Shown: positions 37,701 through 50,394 of the stretch, in pieces
Layout of the letters: each line of letters begins with the position of its first letter
Numbering within the stretch: the first letter of the stretch is position 1
NCBI GenBank assembly: GCA_030737835.1
Contig: JAUJYN010000012.1
Location: 2,878,208-2,942,207, forward strand
From: Acorus gramineus
Lineage: Eukaryota > Streptophyta > Magnoliopsida > Acorales > Acoraceae
Direction: 5' to 3'
Length of the DNA: 64,000 nt
Notes under the pieces: model-generated
Seen by the model: the letters and a program-made list of their open reading frames with translations, nothing else
The model's database searches: none
Told to the model about the DNA's origin: nothing
Translations under genes and position numbers: made by a program

Positions 37701-38808
37701 ATCTGGGTGAGAAACAGAAAAATGGAAGGGCATTTTGTGAAACCAAAAAAGCAAATGGACGAACATGCCTTCCTGGTTAGTCATATATAGTAGATATATT
37801 TATTCATTAATGGTTAACAAACAAGATTGCAGTACATAAATTGAGTTGTTTTAAGTGGTCGATGTGTCTATAAAAATAATTTAAAAAAAAAGGAAAGGAA
37901 CAACTTAATTTACCCCAACTTTTCCCTATTTGCTAACCCTGAAATTTGTTTTAAGCAAACCAATTTCAATCAAAATCAGAACCTTTCACGTGACATCAAC
38001 AATGAGAAGTCCTTACAGGTGAAGAGTATTTGATTTTGAACTAAAAGTCATAATGCATATGATATTTTTCAACCATTAAAATGACCAGCCATCTGAATGT
38101 GATGAGCAAAAACACCCAATAAAATCAAGTTTTGAAATCAAATAAAACTTGTCCTATTGATGGCCAAAATATGCCACAACACAAGCTAGTAAAAAAAAAA
38201 GGTTAATTTCCAGAAAAATGTAGCATCTTCGCTCCCCCCCCAACACACCCCAAAAAAAAAGAAAAAAGAAGAAGAAATTAAACCATGCAAAATATCAATG
38301 GCATTCTGACCGGTTCATTGCAAAGTATGAGAAACTAAAAACCAAATCTATCCTCAGATAGGGCATAATTAAGCTCCAACAAACAATTTGTTGGTGTTAG
38401 ATGTGAATTATATGGCCACTGAAAATATTAATAGACAGTTACAAATGTATTCCATTTCATGCCATTTGAGAATCTAGTCTCATAAAAGACATATTTTACC
38501 TGTTCAAGAACAGAATTTACATCCCTTCCTCTCGCAACTGTGTCTCGTCTTATTCTTCGCGCAAGTCTAACATCAGCATCTAAGTACAAACAATAACATG
38601 GGATTAGAATACATGTGTCTGCATTAACTATATCTGATCAAAATTTCTAAGTAACAAGATGTACTCATTACACAGATAAAAGTAGCCTACAAGATAAAGA
38701 AAAGGAATATGACAATAGAAATCTTTCCAAAAACAGCAGTAAAGTAAAAAAAAAAGCATTATGATAAGCTAAAGTAACTAAACTAATGACTTCAAGAGAA
38801 TCAAATCT

Positions 38809-38850
<42 letters not shown>

Positions 38851-41800
38851 GCAGCACACTACCTTAGTATAGTAAAAAATTTGTCGACTTTTCTCATCAA
38901 TAAAACATTGTAATCTCTGATTGGTTTACTGTAGAGTAGCAAATAACTCATCATTTAAAGATCAAACATTGTTTTCTGAGTGGTTTTGCAATGCAGAGGC
39001 CCAGGCACCCACACATGGTCCATGCATGCATGTATATGTACGTATGTATGATCCATCATGTTTTGGATCCACGTATGCATATGACTCTCCTTTTCCTGAA
39101 TGAACTCGAATGATTCATCAAACATAGCATCTCATGTTCAAAGAAGAAAAGAGGGAAAAAAAACTCTTAATAATCTTAAAATACACCAATAATACCAGTT
39201 CAGAAATTCATCTCTACTGACTGTGAATTACAAACTATATCGAGTTTAGGAAAGCTGACTGATGCTGCAACCACGGCTACCTAATGCAGATTCCCATATA
39301 ATAATCAACATTAGGCCTAAATCAGATGAATGTTAAGGACGATGATGATGCCATTGCCTCACCACATAAATCAGGCATTTTATCCCTTGGGCCATCAATG
39401 TATATGATTTCACAGCTAAAAAAGGAAGCTCAAAGAAATTCATAAAAGCAATTATTACAAGCTACAGAAAAGAACGAGACCTGTATCAACAAAAATCTTC
39501 ATGTTCATCAAATTCCGTACCCGCTGGTCATGGAAAACCAGAATTCCCTCCAGTATAATGACATCAGATGCATTGACCTTGTGAACAAGTTCAAATTAGA
39601 ATGTAAAATAAGTGACTGTTCTGCACAGGTTTCCTAGAAAAGAACAGATATATCAATATAAAAAGAATTTATCCACATGGGGATGGCTCTTTTGTTAGTC
39701 ATGGGTCTGCTCCCCGTTGACTTACCCAATGCATATGGTTTGTGGGTGTTTGTGTGCATAAGGGGTTATTCCAAACTAATATTTGGTTCCTCATCACAAA
39801 AAAAATATCTAAAGAATTTCCAACATGATTTCTAACAACATCCCCCAGTTACCTGTGATCTTCAAGTTTCTAGGAAAATTGCATGTATAAGATTTTTGTT
39901 TTTTAAGAATTGCAAATATAAGTTAATCAGTTCATGTTTAAAGCTGCCCCTAGTCTCGTTACACGCACTAAGTCATAGTCATTAAAAGACTCCATTTGGA
40001 ACAGTAAACTAAAATCAATCAAAATACATGTGCTGAGCATCTGAAGAAGTCTTAAAAGTGATGAATATGAATGTTGGCATTTATTCTCCTCAGTAGATTA
40101 GACACCACATAACTCTTCGATTCCAATAAAAGTGTGTTTGAATTTGGGGGATTGACTAAAATTGGAAGTGCAATTCCACAAGAATTGGCAGACTCCCAAT
40201 TCTTGGACCCACCTATCTACGTGAGAATTGAAAAGAAGGGACTTAGGATGATGGAATTCCAATTCCATCCAATTCTAAACTTTATTTTGAAGTCCAACCA
40301 GAAGAACTGACTGGGATTCAGAAATTTAATTTCAACCAGCCAGTTCCTCAATATAGTACATTACAGAGTGACAATGTTGTGCATTAGAAAACAGTAATAT
40401 TTCAAAACATGGCATATTTTTCATTAATACCTCAGAACAATAAAACACGCCTAGATAACTGCATGGAAGAGATGATCACCCTTTAACAACACAAATATAA
40501 CGGCTAATATTTGGCATACTTTTCGAAAGCTTTCAGAGCACCGTCGGTGGTTCTTAAAGTCATATATGGGAACATTGACAGATTTCCCACATTTAAGCTG
40601 TCCAACGCACTCCAAAAGTTGCTCACTGTCGAATGCATCTGCAAAGAAACTACTAACTTTTTAACAACATTGATGTATTATTTGAAGTGCACTGATAAAC
40701 AATGTATGTAATAGATTTGTAACCTTCGGCAGCATATTTTAAAATATTCAAATACCTACAAACATGATTAGCCTTAAGAATAATTACCAGGATGATCAAA
40801 ATTATATTCATGAACATGCTCAGACTCTTCAGCAGTCAAACCACGGTAGAATGAATCCTGCATGGTAACAATTTGAGCAAGACTACGTGAGAAGACATGA
40901 ATGGCAATGATACAAAGACGGAAAGGACTGCATTACTGGAAAATCATTTTACAAAAATTAGTATGTTAAAAATAAAACATGGCAAGAAAAGGCAATATAC
41001 TATATAAGCTGTAAATCAGACTCCATAACAAAAAAAACTAATAAATCATAAATATCCACGTCATACGTCCGTAGATCACTTTGACAGAAACCAAAAAAAA
41101 AAAAAAACTTTTTTTTATTCCATATGATTTAATACCAAAATAATATATTATTCCTCTATATACTTCATACCAACATGTCAATATGTCGAACTTTTTTTTA
41201 AAATAAAAATAGAGATAGGAGCGTCTTATTAATCAAGGAAGCCCCCAAACAAAATGGAGACGAGATCTCCAAGAAAAAAAGAAAAAGAACTTAGAAAACC
41301 TCACACAATTGGTGAATCCCACAAAGATAGAACCCCAACTCTTACAACCCACAGCATGATAATAGATGGCGTATCCACTCCTAATATATAAACAACCAAA
41401 CTTTTAAGGAGAGAAGTGATAGCTGCCCAACCATATAAAACCTTTTGCGTTGGAAGAGAGCGTGTGATCCATATGTTCCAACACACTTGGGGAACGAGCC
41501 ATTGGAATTTTATAAGATTGCTCCGATCGCTTCTCTTGCGTCTCTCCTAGAACCATTTCCACATGCCTTCTAGATTTCCAAAAGCACATTGGGACCCTAG
41601 TGAGGAGCCCACCCGTAGCCAAATCCGAGCACAAAAAAACCCAAAAAGAAGTTGATCTCTAAATTCCTCTACCCTTTCACTAAAGATACATAGTCCGTCG
41701 TTGCCTTATTAATGGAAAGGGCCTTGTCAAGTGCAAGCAACAACCACATGAAGCAACGGATCTTCAGAGGAGCAAGTGCACCCAAACAAGAAGTCACGGC

Positions 41801-43425
41801 GGGAAGCCAACTTCCAAGACACTGTCTCCCCTTCTTCCAAATCCAATTCCACCTTTTCAAAGATGCAAAGAGAGAAGCCAATTCCGAATTAAACATCAAT
41901 CAGATTGTGACGGAAATGAGGGAGGCAAGCAATGCAATTTTTTTCAACAAGAGAAAGAATCACAAATAAGATCGTTCAAGGCTACTCGGAAAAAAGGTTG
42001 GGGAAAAAGAAAGGTGTGCCTCGGATCCAATCGTTATGGGCTATCGGCAACATGTCAGACTTGGCAAAGAATCTCGAAAACTCTCTCCAAAAGGGGTAGG
42101 TGTGTTTTGGAAATCATTACTGGCCCATGAATTGGTGGGAAATATATCCAGATCAATTTGCATGCTTTCAATTCGCATGATCATATTTTATACTACCAGC
42201 TTAATCACCCAAATTAGGGAATGATGTCTGCAGCCTGGGGGTTTGTTTCCTTTCCTTCTTTTTTTGTGAGAATTGGTGCCCCTTGGGAATTGATCCTTGA
42301 ATAAGGAGAGGGGGTGCTAACCAGATAAGCAAAGCTCAGTTCGCAGTCAGAGAAGAAAAGGGAAATGGGTACAAGAAAGGGAAACTCATCTCAGATTCTT
42401 AATCCTCTGTCCTCCCCCAATCTGTTTGTTGGGGCATTCTAGCTCACTCAGAATGAGAATCTCCTCAAAGGGACAAAAATGTTACCCAGAGAACACTTTG
42501 CCCATTAACGTAATAAATTCTGAAAGGCTAAATATAGTGGGGAATGGGACACCATATAATGATTGAGCAACTAATGCAAGTGGGACTTCAAGCAAGGACG
42601 CTCCTGATACATACTTTTTTTCTCTTCGTTATCACACATATTCTCTTTTCCTGATTGCTAAATGGATAAACACCACCTTTCCTTTAATAAATAGTTAAAA
42701 GGCATAATTTTGTTAATAAATATAACAAACAGATTCCTTAAAACAAACTCCACCGATCCTTCTCATACATTTCCTACCTGACATGACAATCTTGCTCCTC
42801 ATTTTCACTTCCAAATTTCCATGCTTTCATCACAGAAATCATTTCCCAGCCAGTAACCATCTCCCAGATTTATACATAATAAAAACAAAACAGCACCACT
42901 CAAAAAAAAAAAAAAAATGGAACACCAGCAATACTGTCTAAAATAATGCTATGCTTAAGGGATCGCAAATCATCAAAAAATTGGGAAAAAATTAAAATCA
43001 TATATATGAAAACAAGACACTCAAAGTCACTAACACAATCATCCAAAACAACACAATCACAGATTAAGAGAAAAAAATAGTGTTAGGAGACAACAAGACC
43101 TGATTGATGAGGACGACGCGGTGGTCGTGGAGCTGCTGAATGATCATGTCGCAGACCGTCGTCTTCCCCGACGCCGTCCCACCCGAGACACCTACACAAG
43201 AGAACAAATCGATAAGAAGGAAGCGATGGTTAGGGTTAGGGTTTTGGCTGTGGTGGATTCTCTACCAATGACGAAGGGCTGCTTGGGCTGGGTGGGGCCG
43301 TCGGAGGAGGAGCGGGCGGAGGTGGGGGTGGAGGGGGCGGAGAGGAGACCGTCGAGGCGGAGACCGCTGAAGTGCGCCGCCGACGCCACCTCCATCACGT
43401 AGTCCAACGCCGGCTTCTCCAACAT
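31764..43425 (-). CDS. UKL: Uridine kinase/uracil phosphoribosyltransferase-like protein, complete, 14 exons
   Basis: Exons in transcript order: 43266-43425, 43100-43191, 40788-40857, 40520-40638, 39481-39577, 38500-38579, 36539-36733, 36325-36408, 36132-36192, 34593-34653, 33252-33345, 33103-33175, 32367-32449, 31764-31910. The total is 1416 nt, 471 residues plus stop; all introns are GT-AG and all phases match. The N-terminal half is uridine/cytidine kinase: P-loop GGTASGKTT (residues 57-65), then DSFYRGL, YNFDHPDAFD and [10 protein letters not shown]. The C-terminal half is UPRT-like: [13 protein letters not shown], the PRPP-loop region [10 protein letters not shown] (about 387-396) and the C-terminal [13 protein letters not shown]. 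It acts in pyrimidine salvage, making UMP/CMP from nucleosides. In Arabidopsis such proteins have kinase activity and the UPRT half is doubtful. Start [11 protein letters not shown] fits the family, and a CT repeat forms the leader. Confidence 0.96.
33740..34210. mobile_element. Tourist-like MITE in a UKL intron
   Basis: Shares its right half with 48320-48590, including CACCTCTTATA, TGTCAAATCAACT, TTTTCCAATGAGAATAA and the TCCAAACGGAGGCTTAG end. The GTTTGG/CCAAAC ends next to TTA are typical of PIF/Harbinger-type MITEs. The left end is not sharply defined. Confidence 0.55.
34970..35240. mobile_element. MITE remnant in a UKL intron
   Basis: Starts TTATAAGCCCCTGTTTGGTA and ends near GCAAACCAAATGG. 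It has the short GTTTGG/CCAAAC termini of the Tourist-like family, but there is little internal similarity I can confirm. No coding sequence. Confidence 0.35.
38811..38849. repeat. Uninterrupted run of 39 G in a UKL intron
   Basis: A pure poly-G tract (poly-C in the UKL transcript) between AATCTGA and TGCAGCACA, in intron 38580-39480. Such long G runs are rare in plant DNA and hard to sequence, so the length may not be exact. Confidence 0.9.
41215..41950 (-). mobile_element. LINE ORF2 3' fragment in a UKL intron
   Basis: Minus-strand frames 41669-41899 ([20 protein letters not shown], the start of the zinc-binding tail) and 41301-41634 ([32 protein letters not shown]) form a decayed LINE C-terminus. 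They are followed by a 3' end reading CTTGATTAATAAGACGCTCC. It is related to the fragment near 4480 and in the same orientation as UKL. Confidence 0.65.
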
Positions 43426-43431
43426 CGCCGG

Positions 43432-43435
<4 letters not shown>

Positions 43436-43470
<35 letters not shown>
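43436..43470. repeat. CT microsatellite in the UKL 5' leader
   Basis: About 16 uninterrupted CT units (GA in UKL sense) directly upstream of the UKL start codon at 43425. GA/CT tracts are common in plant leaders and can bind BPC/GAGA-type factors; whether this one is functional is unknown. Confidence 0.85.
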
Positions 43471-43475
<5 letters not shown>

Positions 43476-43669
43476 TAATGCTCCGCGGAACAGCGAATAT
43501 ATGCGCGGGTGTGTGTGGTGCGGAGAGGAATATATAAAAGGAAGGAAGAGACGACGATTCGATGAGGTCATGTCGGGAAATGTTGGGTCCGGCCATTTGC
43601 ACCCCTCTTTTATCCACACACCCCTGTCTTTATACACCCCACCCAGATAAGTTGAGTGCTTTAAATACT

Positions 43670-43830
43670 TCTAAGTAAATGAATCTTACAAAAGATCCAT
43701 TTATGCAAGAGGAAGAGGGGGAGGGGGAGGAGGAGGGGGGAGGAAGGCTGGGGCAGAGGGCGGGGCTGGCCCGGGTGGGAAAGAGCGCCTCTGAGAAGAT
43801 ACGTCGACAGCTCTCGACGCTCACGGAGAT
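43670..43830 (-). repeat. Purine-rich repeat related to 47900-48060
   Basis: The minus strand has C-rich sequence (CCGCCCTCTGCCCC) ending in GCATAAATGGATCTTTTGTAA...TTCATTT. This resembles 47930-48060, including an imperfect version of its palindrome. It lies just upstream of UKL. Open frames in it are compositional. Confidence 0.5.
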
Positions 43831-44128
43831 CCGAGAAGGCGGAGAGGCGGTGAGGAGAGTAGCCCGATCAAAATCAACATCGGGTCGGTGTGGGGTTTTC
43901 GAGGCGAGTGCGTGGAAGCAGTGGTCGTGGAGGGTGTAGTGGGCGTAGGCGGAGACGAGGCAGACCAGGAGACGAGGTTCGGGGGGATGGAATCAAAGAT
44001 GTGAACAAGTTGTTCTTTTTCTGCATGCATAAACACTACCAGTGTCTACGGTTTCACATTTCATAGACACCCCATGTGTTAATCCTTTCAGAAAAAAAAA
44101 ATTAACATTTCATTTGTCCCTCCAAATC

Positions 44129-47100
44129 TGTCACGCCCCAGGGCGGCCGTCCCCGGGACGCGGCAAGTGTATATAAAATATCAGAATCTACACAGGAGGT
44201 CAATAATATATCATACACAAACAACCAGAATGACACACAGACAACAAAGAGGCTGACATGATATATACACCAAATGCGGAAGCAAAAGACTGAATCTGTA
44301 AATAAACATACTACAGACTCGATACTCAATCATCTGTCCTGTGAGAGCCAATATACACCAATACAACTGAATATACACAGACGCGTGCCAAGCACGGAAA
44401 TAAAATACATACAGTCAAGAAGGGATGCTGATAACCTCTGGTACTCGCGGAACGTGGCGCTGCTCCGCTACTGAAGGAATCCCTCGGAAAGCTCCAACTG
44501 CTGCTCCGGCTCCAGCTCAGGCTCAGTGGCAACTGGGGAAAAATATATGCGAGGGGTGAGCCACACGCTCAGTGAACGGCACAACCCATGCATCACAGAC
44601 AATATTGACCACATTGCAATTATTTATCCAACCTCTAAGTGGCATAACAACATAATCCAGTGGTTCGTACTTCGCCGAACCACCACACCCTCACCCTCAC
44701 CCATCAATGGGTGACATAGGCTATTGGGACTGATAATCATCCATAAACAAATCCAGCGGGTCGCTCATCGCCAACCCACTACACCCTCACCCTCACCCTC
44801 AACGGGTGACATAGGATTTTGGGACTGACTAGGCTGTTGGTCACCCCATAGTCCGCCGGTAGTCTCTCCTCCACTCCGTAGGCCGCTTGGTCTCCACCCA
44901 CAACTTCAGCACAGTCCGTCACAAATATCGGGAGGCGCCTACTGATGTGGGTCCTCCGAAGGACGGCCTTTCTAACGCTGGGGCAGCCTCTACCGGATCC
45001 AACGAGGGGGACAGAACAGCCCATCCATACGCATATGATCCACTCGGATCCGCCGACTACACATCTCTACAACTCAAATGTCATGAACTCTTCAGAGTTC
45101 CTCCAGGGCGCATAACCAAGATGCGGGGAAACATGTACAATAAAAGCAAGGTTGTAATATCATTGGGGGAAAGAACTCGGGAGGGCGGCGTGAGTTCCCG
45201 ATATAGGATACCCCGACAACCAAACAAGGAACACGGAGTACCCTAACCCGGGTCTCACCGCTGTCCTCGCAAGGCCCCTCCCCTATAATATTCACTAGAA
45301 TTGCTAATAATCATACCAGTTATATAACATTACTTATAATATTACTGGGACTAGAAACCTTGGGAGGGCAGCATGAGGTCCCGATACAGGACATCCCGAC
45401 AACCAAACAAGGAACACGGAGTACCCTAACACGGGTCTCAATGTTGACCTCGCAAGGCTCCTCCCTATAATATTATCTAAGGCATGCGATTTAACATACA
45501 CTAGCATTTAATTTAATAAATAAACTAGTAGGACGCATGCATAGGCCGAGGCTTCCTAGCATGAAAAACAGGGGAACATGATGCATGGCTCTTACACAAC
45601 CTAAGGGCGTAAGTCCCTAACATAAAAGTCTAGGGTAGCATGCATTCTACATTTAAAATCATGCTCACATGTAATACATATTACAACAGGTTAATATAAT
45701 CCATGGAGCCCCAGGAGAGGTCGGTATACGCCCAAACGCGTATAACGCCTCTCTACTGGGTTGGATTGTCCCACTCACCGGTTATCTGGGTCGTCGCGCG
45801 ACCGTCTGTCCAGATCTGCAAGACAGACATTCAATATGGTGAGAACAATACATAAATACTCTAAAATACTCAACACTCGGACAAACGTACATACGACCCG
45901 TACGCACGCGTATCCGAGCATCCCGACTCATTCCCGAACCCACCGGGCAGCCGCACGCACGGCCACCCGCCCCGGGCGCACAGCCGAGCCTCGGCCCGCG
46001 CGCCAAGGCGCACTGCCGAGCCCAGCCCGCACACCCGGACACCACCGGCGCACTGTCGCACGCCTGCCCGCGCGCCCCGACGCACCGCCGCACGCACGCG
46101 CACGCTCGCGCGCGCCCGCGCGCACCGCGCGTCCAGCCCAGCGCTCCCCCGCGCGCACTGCACGCACTCCCCAGCGCGCCCCCGCGCGCACTAGTCCCCA
46201 GCACCGCGCCCAGGCGCATGCCCAGGCGCCCTGCCCGCGCGCGCGCACGCTCGCGCGCGCGCCCGCGCGCACCCCCGCGCACACCCCCGCTCGCGCCAGC
46301 ACCCGTGCGCACTCGCGCAACCACTCCGCGCGCACCCGTGCGCACTCGCGCAACCACTCCGCGCGCACCCGCGCGCACGCACCCGCGCGCGACTGCGCCC
46401 CCGACTGCGCCCGCCAGGGCCCAGCGCTCAGCACCCGCGCCCAGCGCCCAGCACCCGCGCCCAGCGCCTAGCGCCCAGCGCTCGCGCCCAGTGCCCAGCG
46501 CCCAGCGCCACCCGCGCGCACGCCCGCGCGCACGCGCGCGCGCCCCTGCCAGCTGCTGCGCCTGTGCTGCCTGTGCTGCTGCCTGTGCTGCTGCCTGCCT
46601 GCCAGCCCGAGCTCCCCTACCACCCACCTCCGGCCACCAATGGCCTCCGACCACCACCCCACAGCCCTCCGACGGCCACCCACCGCCGCCGACCACCACC
46701 CAACCTCATTTCCACCCTCCTAACATACATCTAAGCATGAAAAAGAGAGGAAAGAGGCTTACCAAGGGGAGGAAGCGAAGTCCGGTTGCTCTCCGCGCAC
46801 CGAAACCTCTCTCAAAAGGCTTCTAACGCCCGGATCTACCTCCACCACCGAAATGGCTCAAATCAGGGAAGAAGAGAGGGGGGACGGAGGGGCAAATCTC
46901 GCCGGAATCCGGATTTGAAAGCACCGGGGTGTAGATCGGGACCCGATCTACACTTCCTATGCTTTAGGTTTTAAGCTTTGAGGGCTCTAGGGGGCTCAAA
47001 AGTGAGAAAAGGAGAGAGGGGAGAGAGAAAATGAAATTGGTAGGGATGATGAATAGTACCTCGAAAATTAGATCCCATCCTTATATAGTGTGCGACTTAA

Positions 47101-47350
47101 AAACCCAGATACGCCCCGAAACTGTGAAATTTTGGAAACGTTGCCGGAATTCGACGAAATTTTCGTGAGAGGCCTAAAATGGCACCAGGACACCAAATAT
47201 GCAGTTAGATTTCCAATCGGAGTCCTCTAACTCAGGACGATAGCTAACAGTCCAAAAATTAGCGGTTCCGATCGAAAAACCAAAAAAAATGAAAAACTGC
47301 CAGAACGCTCCAACGGTTACCAGCAGGCTAAAAGTGACACATATATAACA
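44129..47350 (+). mobile_element. LTR copy 2 (3222 bp), solo-LTR-like
   Basis: Begins TGTCACGCCCCAGGGCGGCC and ends TGACACATATATAACA, i.e. the TG...CA ends of an LTR, and is nearly colinear with 55137-58549. The flanking pentamers AAATC and GAGTC do not match well, so the duplication is lost or recombined. The order is unique 5' part, a duplicated block (about 45145-45290 and 45355-45485), a GC-rich core (45900-46620) and an AT-richer 3' part. No gag-pol sequence is adjacent, so it is probably a solo LTR. The TGTCACGCCCC start is common in Gypsy elements of the Tekay/Del type; that lineage is an inference. Confidence 0.8.
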
Positions 47351-48110
47351 GAGTCTCCACAAAAAAATAACAAATTAGTTGTCTCCCTCACCTCCCTTTA
47401 TGGTAATAGCTCATGTCCCCTCTAAAAATCACTTATCTTTGTTTCTAAGACCTCGTCGACTGATCCAGTGTTTACAAAAGCTAACTCTATCAACAGTTCT
47501 AGTGTCTACAAAGTCTAGAAACCACTTGGCTTTGTTTATGGAACCTCATCGACAGATTCAGTGTCTACAAAATCAGACTATGTCGACAGTTCCAATGCCT
47601 TTGGGTCCAGAAACCGCTTGACTTTGTTTGTGGGACCTTGTCGACAGATACAATGTCTACAAAATCTGACTTTGTCGACAGTTCCAGTGTCTATGGATAC
47701 ATAAAACAATAAAATATATACTAAACACATAAAACATTTTCATATACACAAAAATCCAATAAGAAGCAGTCCTCTGCTGACGAAAACCATACCAACAATG
47801 GCGGCAGAGGATCGGTCCCCCAAAGTCCGCCGAGCCCGCCTCCTTCATCACCCACCGCAAACCCTACCTCCACCACTGATCCCACCCCTTTGCCGCCGCC
47901 TCCTCCTCCTCACCACCGCCTCCCCTCCTCCTCCGCCCCACCCCGCCCTCTCCTGACTCCGCCCCAGCCCCCGCCGTTTGCGGCTCCACCCACCTAACAC
48001 TCCTCCTTCTCCCTACCTAAGCACACCCAACATAAATGGATCTTGTAAAAGATCCATTTATGTTGGGTGTGGATGGTAAAAAAAAGGGAGCAAATAGCCC
48101 CACCCAGAAA
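47351..48110. repeat. Three-copy 92-bp minisatellite, CCN-rich block and perfect palindrome
   Basis: From about 47430 to 47695 there are nearly three units of 92 bp: CTTTGTTT, then GACCTCGTCGAC, CAGTGTCTACAAA and GTCGACAGTTCCAGTGTCTA, with the final unit partial. A C-rich block (47800-48000) follows, giving only low-complexity Pro frames. Then comes a 50-bp palindrome at 48022-48071. No gene is recognised; the block could be captured leader sequence. Confidence 0.65.
48022..48071. repeat. Perfect 50-bp palindrome (23-bp arms, 4-nt loop)
   Basis: The left arm CACACCCAACATAAATGGAT continues with CTT, the loop is GTAA, and the right arm is the exact reverse complement. A degraded relative occurs at about 43675-43705. 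Confidence 0.95.
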
Positions 48111-48119
48111 TGTTTTGGA

Positions 48120-48595
48120 TGTAATCGTAAGTCCACATTTAACGGATGCAGTATAACCCGGATAGATTTTGAAATAAAGTAAAATATGTTAAATTAGATG
48201 TTTGGATATCTAGATTACTAGGGGATAATGTATGTCTAGATAAAATCGGTATAAGGTGATATATAGATTTTAACTAACCTATGAAATTAAAGTTATTCCA
48301 TGTTATTCTATTCAAAGGATATGTGGGCCCACTGTTAAATTAAATCAGCTGTCATCACCTCTTATAAATCGTTTGTCAAATCAACTATTATCATTTTTTC
48401 ATCTTTTATAAATTTTTATCCACATTTTATCCAAATAACAAGAATTTTATTATTACATTTTCCAATGAGAATAATTCAAAACACAATCAAACATAAAATC
48501 ATTTTATCCTTATTTATACTCACTTATACCAGAATAATTGTATACCCAATAATAAGTTATATTCTGTATCCAAACAGGGGCTTAAGGATATTCAT
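48120..48595. mobile_element. Tourist-like MITE
   Basis: Ends at ATCCAAACAGGGGCTTAAGG. Its right half is similar to 33917-34195 and, inverted, to 49842-50395. Non-coding. Confidence 0.55.
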
Positions 48596-49134
48596 GTATG
48601 AATGTATTTATTTATTGAGTCTAGATACAGTCAGGTCACGTACCATCAGCCCTTACATAGTCTATGAATCAAACTGCATAGAGAGTGACATTATACCTAA
48701 CAATTATCAGTGCAGTTCAATTCATAAATCGTGTAGTTCGATTGATAAATTATACAGTTCGATATTAATAGTACTGATGATACTCAGACCTGCTGAACTT
48801 GAACTTGTATTTATTGAGTGTTGTTAAGAAGTTTGTTTTCTGTCCTCAATTCCAATGCCATATGCTTTGATAAAAAATCATCGAAGCTATACTTACGTTA
48901 ATGAGATATATATTTCGATGAAATTTATTCACTTTTTTTATAATAAATGTATTTATGCAATTCATTGAATTATATGTTTTTTTATTTATTTATAAAAGCA
49001 TGTATATCTTTAGATGAGGTGTACTATTTTTAAAAAATTCTAAACACGTTTAGACTAGAATTAGGGTTGGATAAGGAGCTATACATAACATTATCCTAAA
49101 GGAAATGTTTTTCTTTGCCCTTGATGTGTTACTT

Positions 49135-49177
<43 letters not shown>

Positions 49178-49840
49178 TTTGTAGCTTATAAATTATATCG
49201 TAATTTGATAATGACATAAACTATAGAAGAATAAAATATATGTATATAAAAAAAATAATCTAATTTTAGAATATTCGAGATAGGGCTACGAAGATCAATG
49301 TATCTAATCTGAAAAATATTTCATCTATCACTTGTTATAAAATTATTATGGTTATGATATATTGTTCATATTTATTATTTTACATGATTAATCGTTGTTG
49401 TTATAAATCTGACATTTTTTAATCTAATTTTTTTTTAATAAATTCTGTTAATTTAATCTGACATTTTTTTTTCATAAATTGTTAAAACTTTGCATGGGTT
49501 CAGTGGCTCCTCATTGCCTTAGATCTTCACTCACTCATAATTAATGAAAATTCTCATTAACATCAAATCACAATATTAGCATCCTGATGTCTGATAAGCA
49601 TGTATGCTTAGATCATGCATGCCATGTTTGATTCGAGAATATTTCGATGTTTATGGTTATTTTAGTATAATAAAGATAAAGTGATTTTTTGTTTGAATGT
49701 GTTTTAAATTATCCTTGTTGGAAAATGCACTAATAAAGTTTTTGTTGTTTAGAAAAAATGTGAATAAGGTATGATTAAGGATTTATAAAATGTGAAAAAA
49801 TGTAGACAGTTTTTTTAATAGTTGATCCATGTATTCTTTA
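48596..49840. other. AT-rich gap with (TTTA)n microsatellite
   Basis: About 12 TTTA units at 49133-49180. Apart from this, AT-rich sequence without coding character. Confidence 0.5.
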
Positions 49841-49841
49841 C

Positions 49842-50394
49842 CCCCCGTTTGGGGTGTGACATAGGGTTATTCGTCCTTGATAGCTATACTGGAATTGGAT
49901 AACAATCCATGCTGAATAGGTAAATTTTTGTTTGGTTGTCTTTTCTGTTATTTTCATTGGGAAACGTAAAATTGATCTTTTTGTTGTTTGGTTCACCTTA
50001 TATAAAGTAATGATAAGTGGTAGATAAGAGATGAATAAGAGTTTATGACTTTTTAAATGACAATTATACCCCTGCATAAATTATTTGTGTTTGGGAATAA
50101 GTATGAGAGATGTGTGTGAGATATGATAGATGTGACAATTTTTGGAATGTGTGCAGAGAGTGTTATGTTTGATAAATTTTTTAAAATGACAGAAAATGGT
50201 ATTTTTATCCATTGGTATAGATAAGCCTTGATAAACAATTCTAGCATTTTCTGAGAATAGTTATCATACCTCATCCTAGCTTATCCAGATATAGCTATCA
50301 AGGTTTATTCTAGCAAAACAAACAATTTTTTTTTTGCTATTCTCTTGCATTCTTCTCTATTCCATGATTACGTTCCACCCCAAACAGGGGATTA
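49842..50394. mobile_element. Tourist-like MITE with inverted ends
   Basis: The left end CCCCCCGTTTGGGGTG and right end CACCCCAAACAGGGGA are inverted copies. TTA lies on both sides, as expected for the 3-bp duplication of PIF/Harbinger elements. The internal TTTTCATTGGGAAACGTAAA is the mirror of the block shared by the two related copies. Non-coding. Confidence 0.65.

Noticed and set aside
45782..46826. Long overlapping open frames (up to 305 codons) on both strands in the GC-rich LTR cores, also at 22415-23000 and 57059-58132
   Set aside because: Their products are pure Arg/Ala/Gly/Pro low complexity in all frames at once. This follows from GC-only composition lacking stop codons, and the blocks are parts of LTRs.
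47798..47990. ATG-started frame with a Pro-rich tail as a first exon of a gene
   Set aside because: Low complexity, no donor site that leads to another coding block, and the C-rich block is repeated near 43700 as part of a non-coding repeat.
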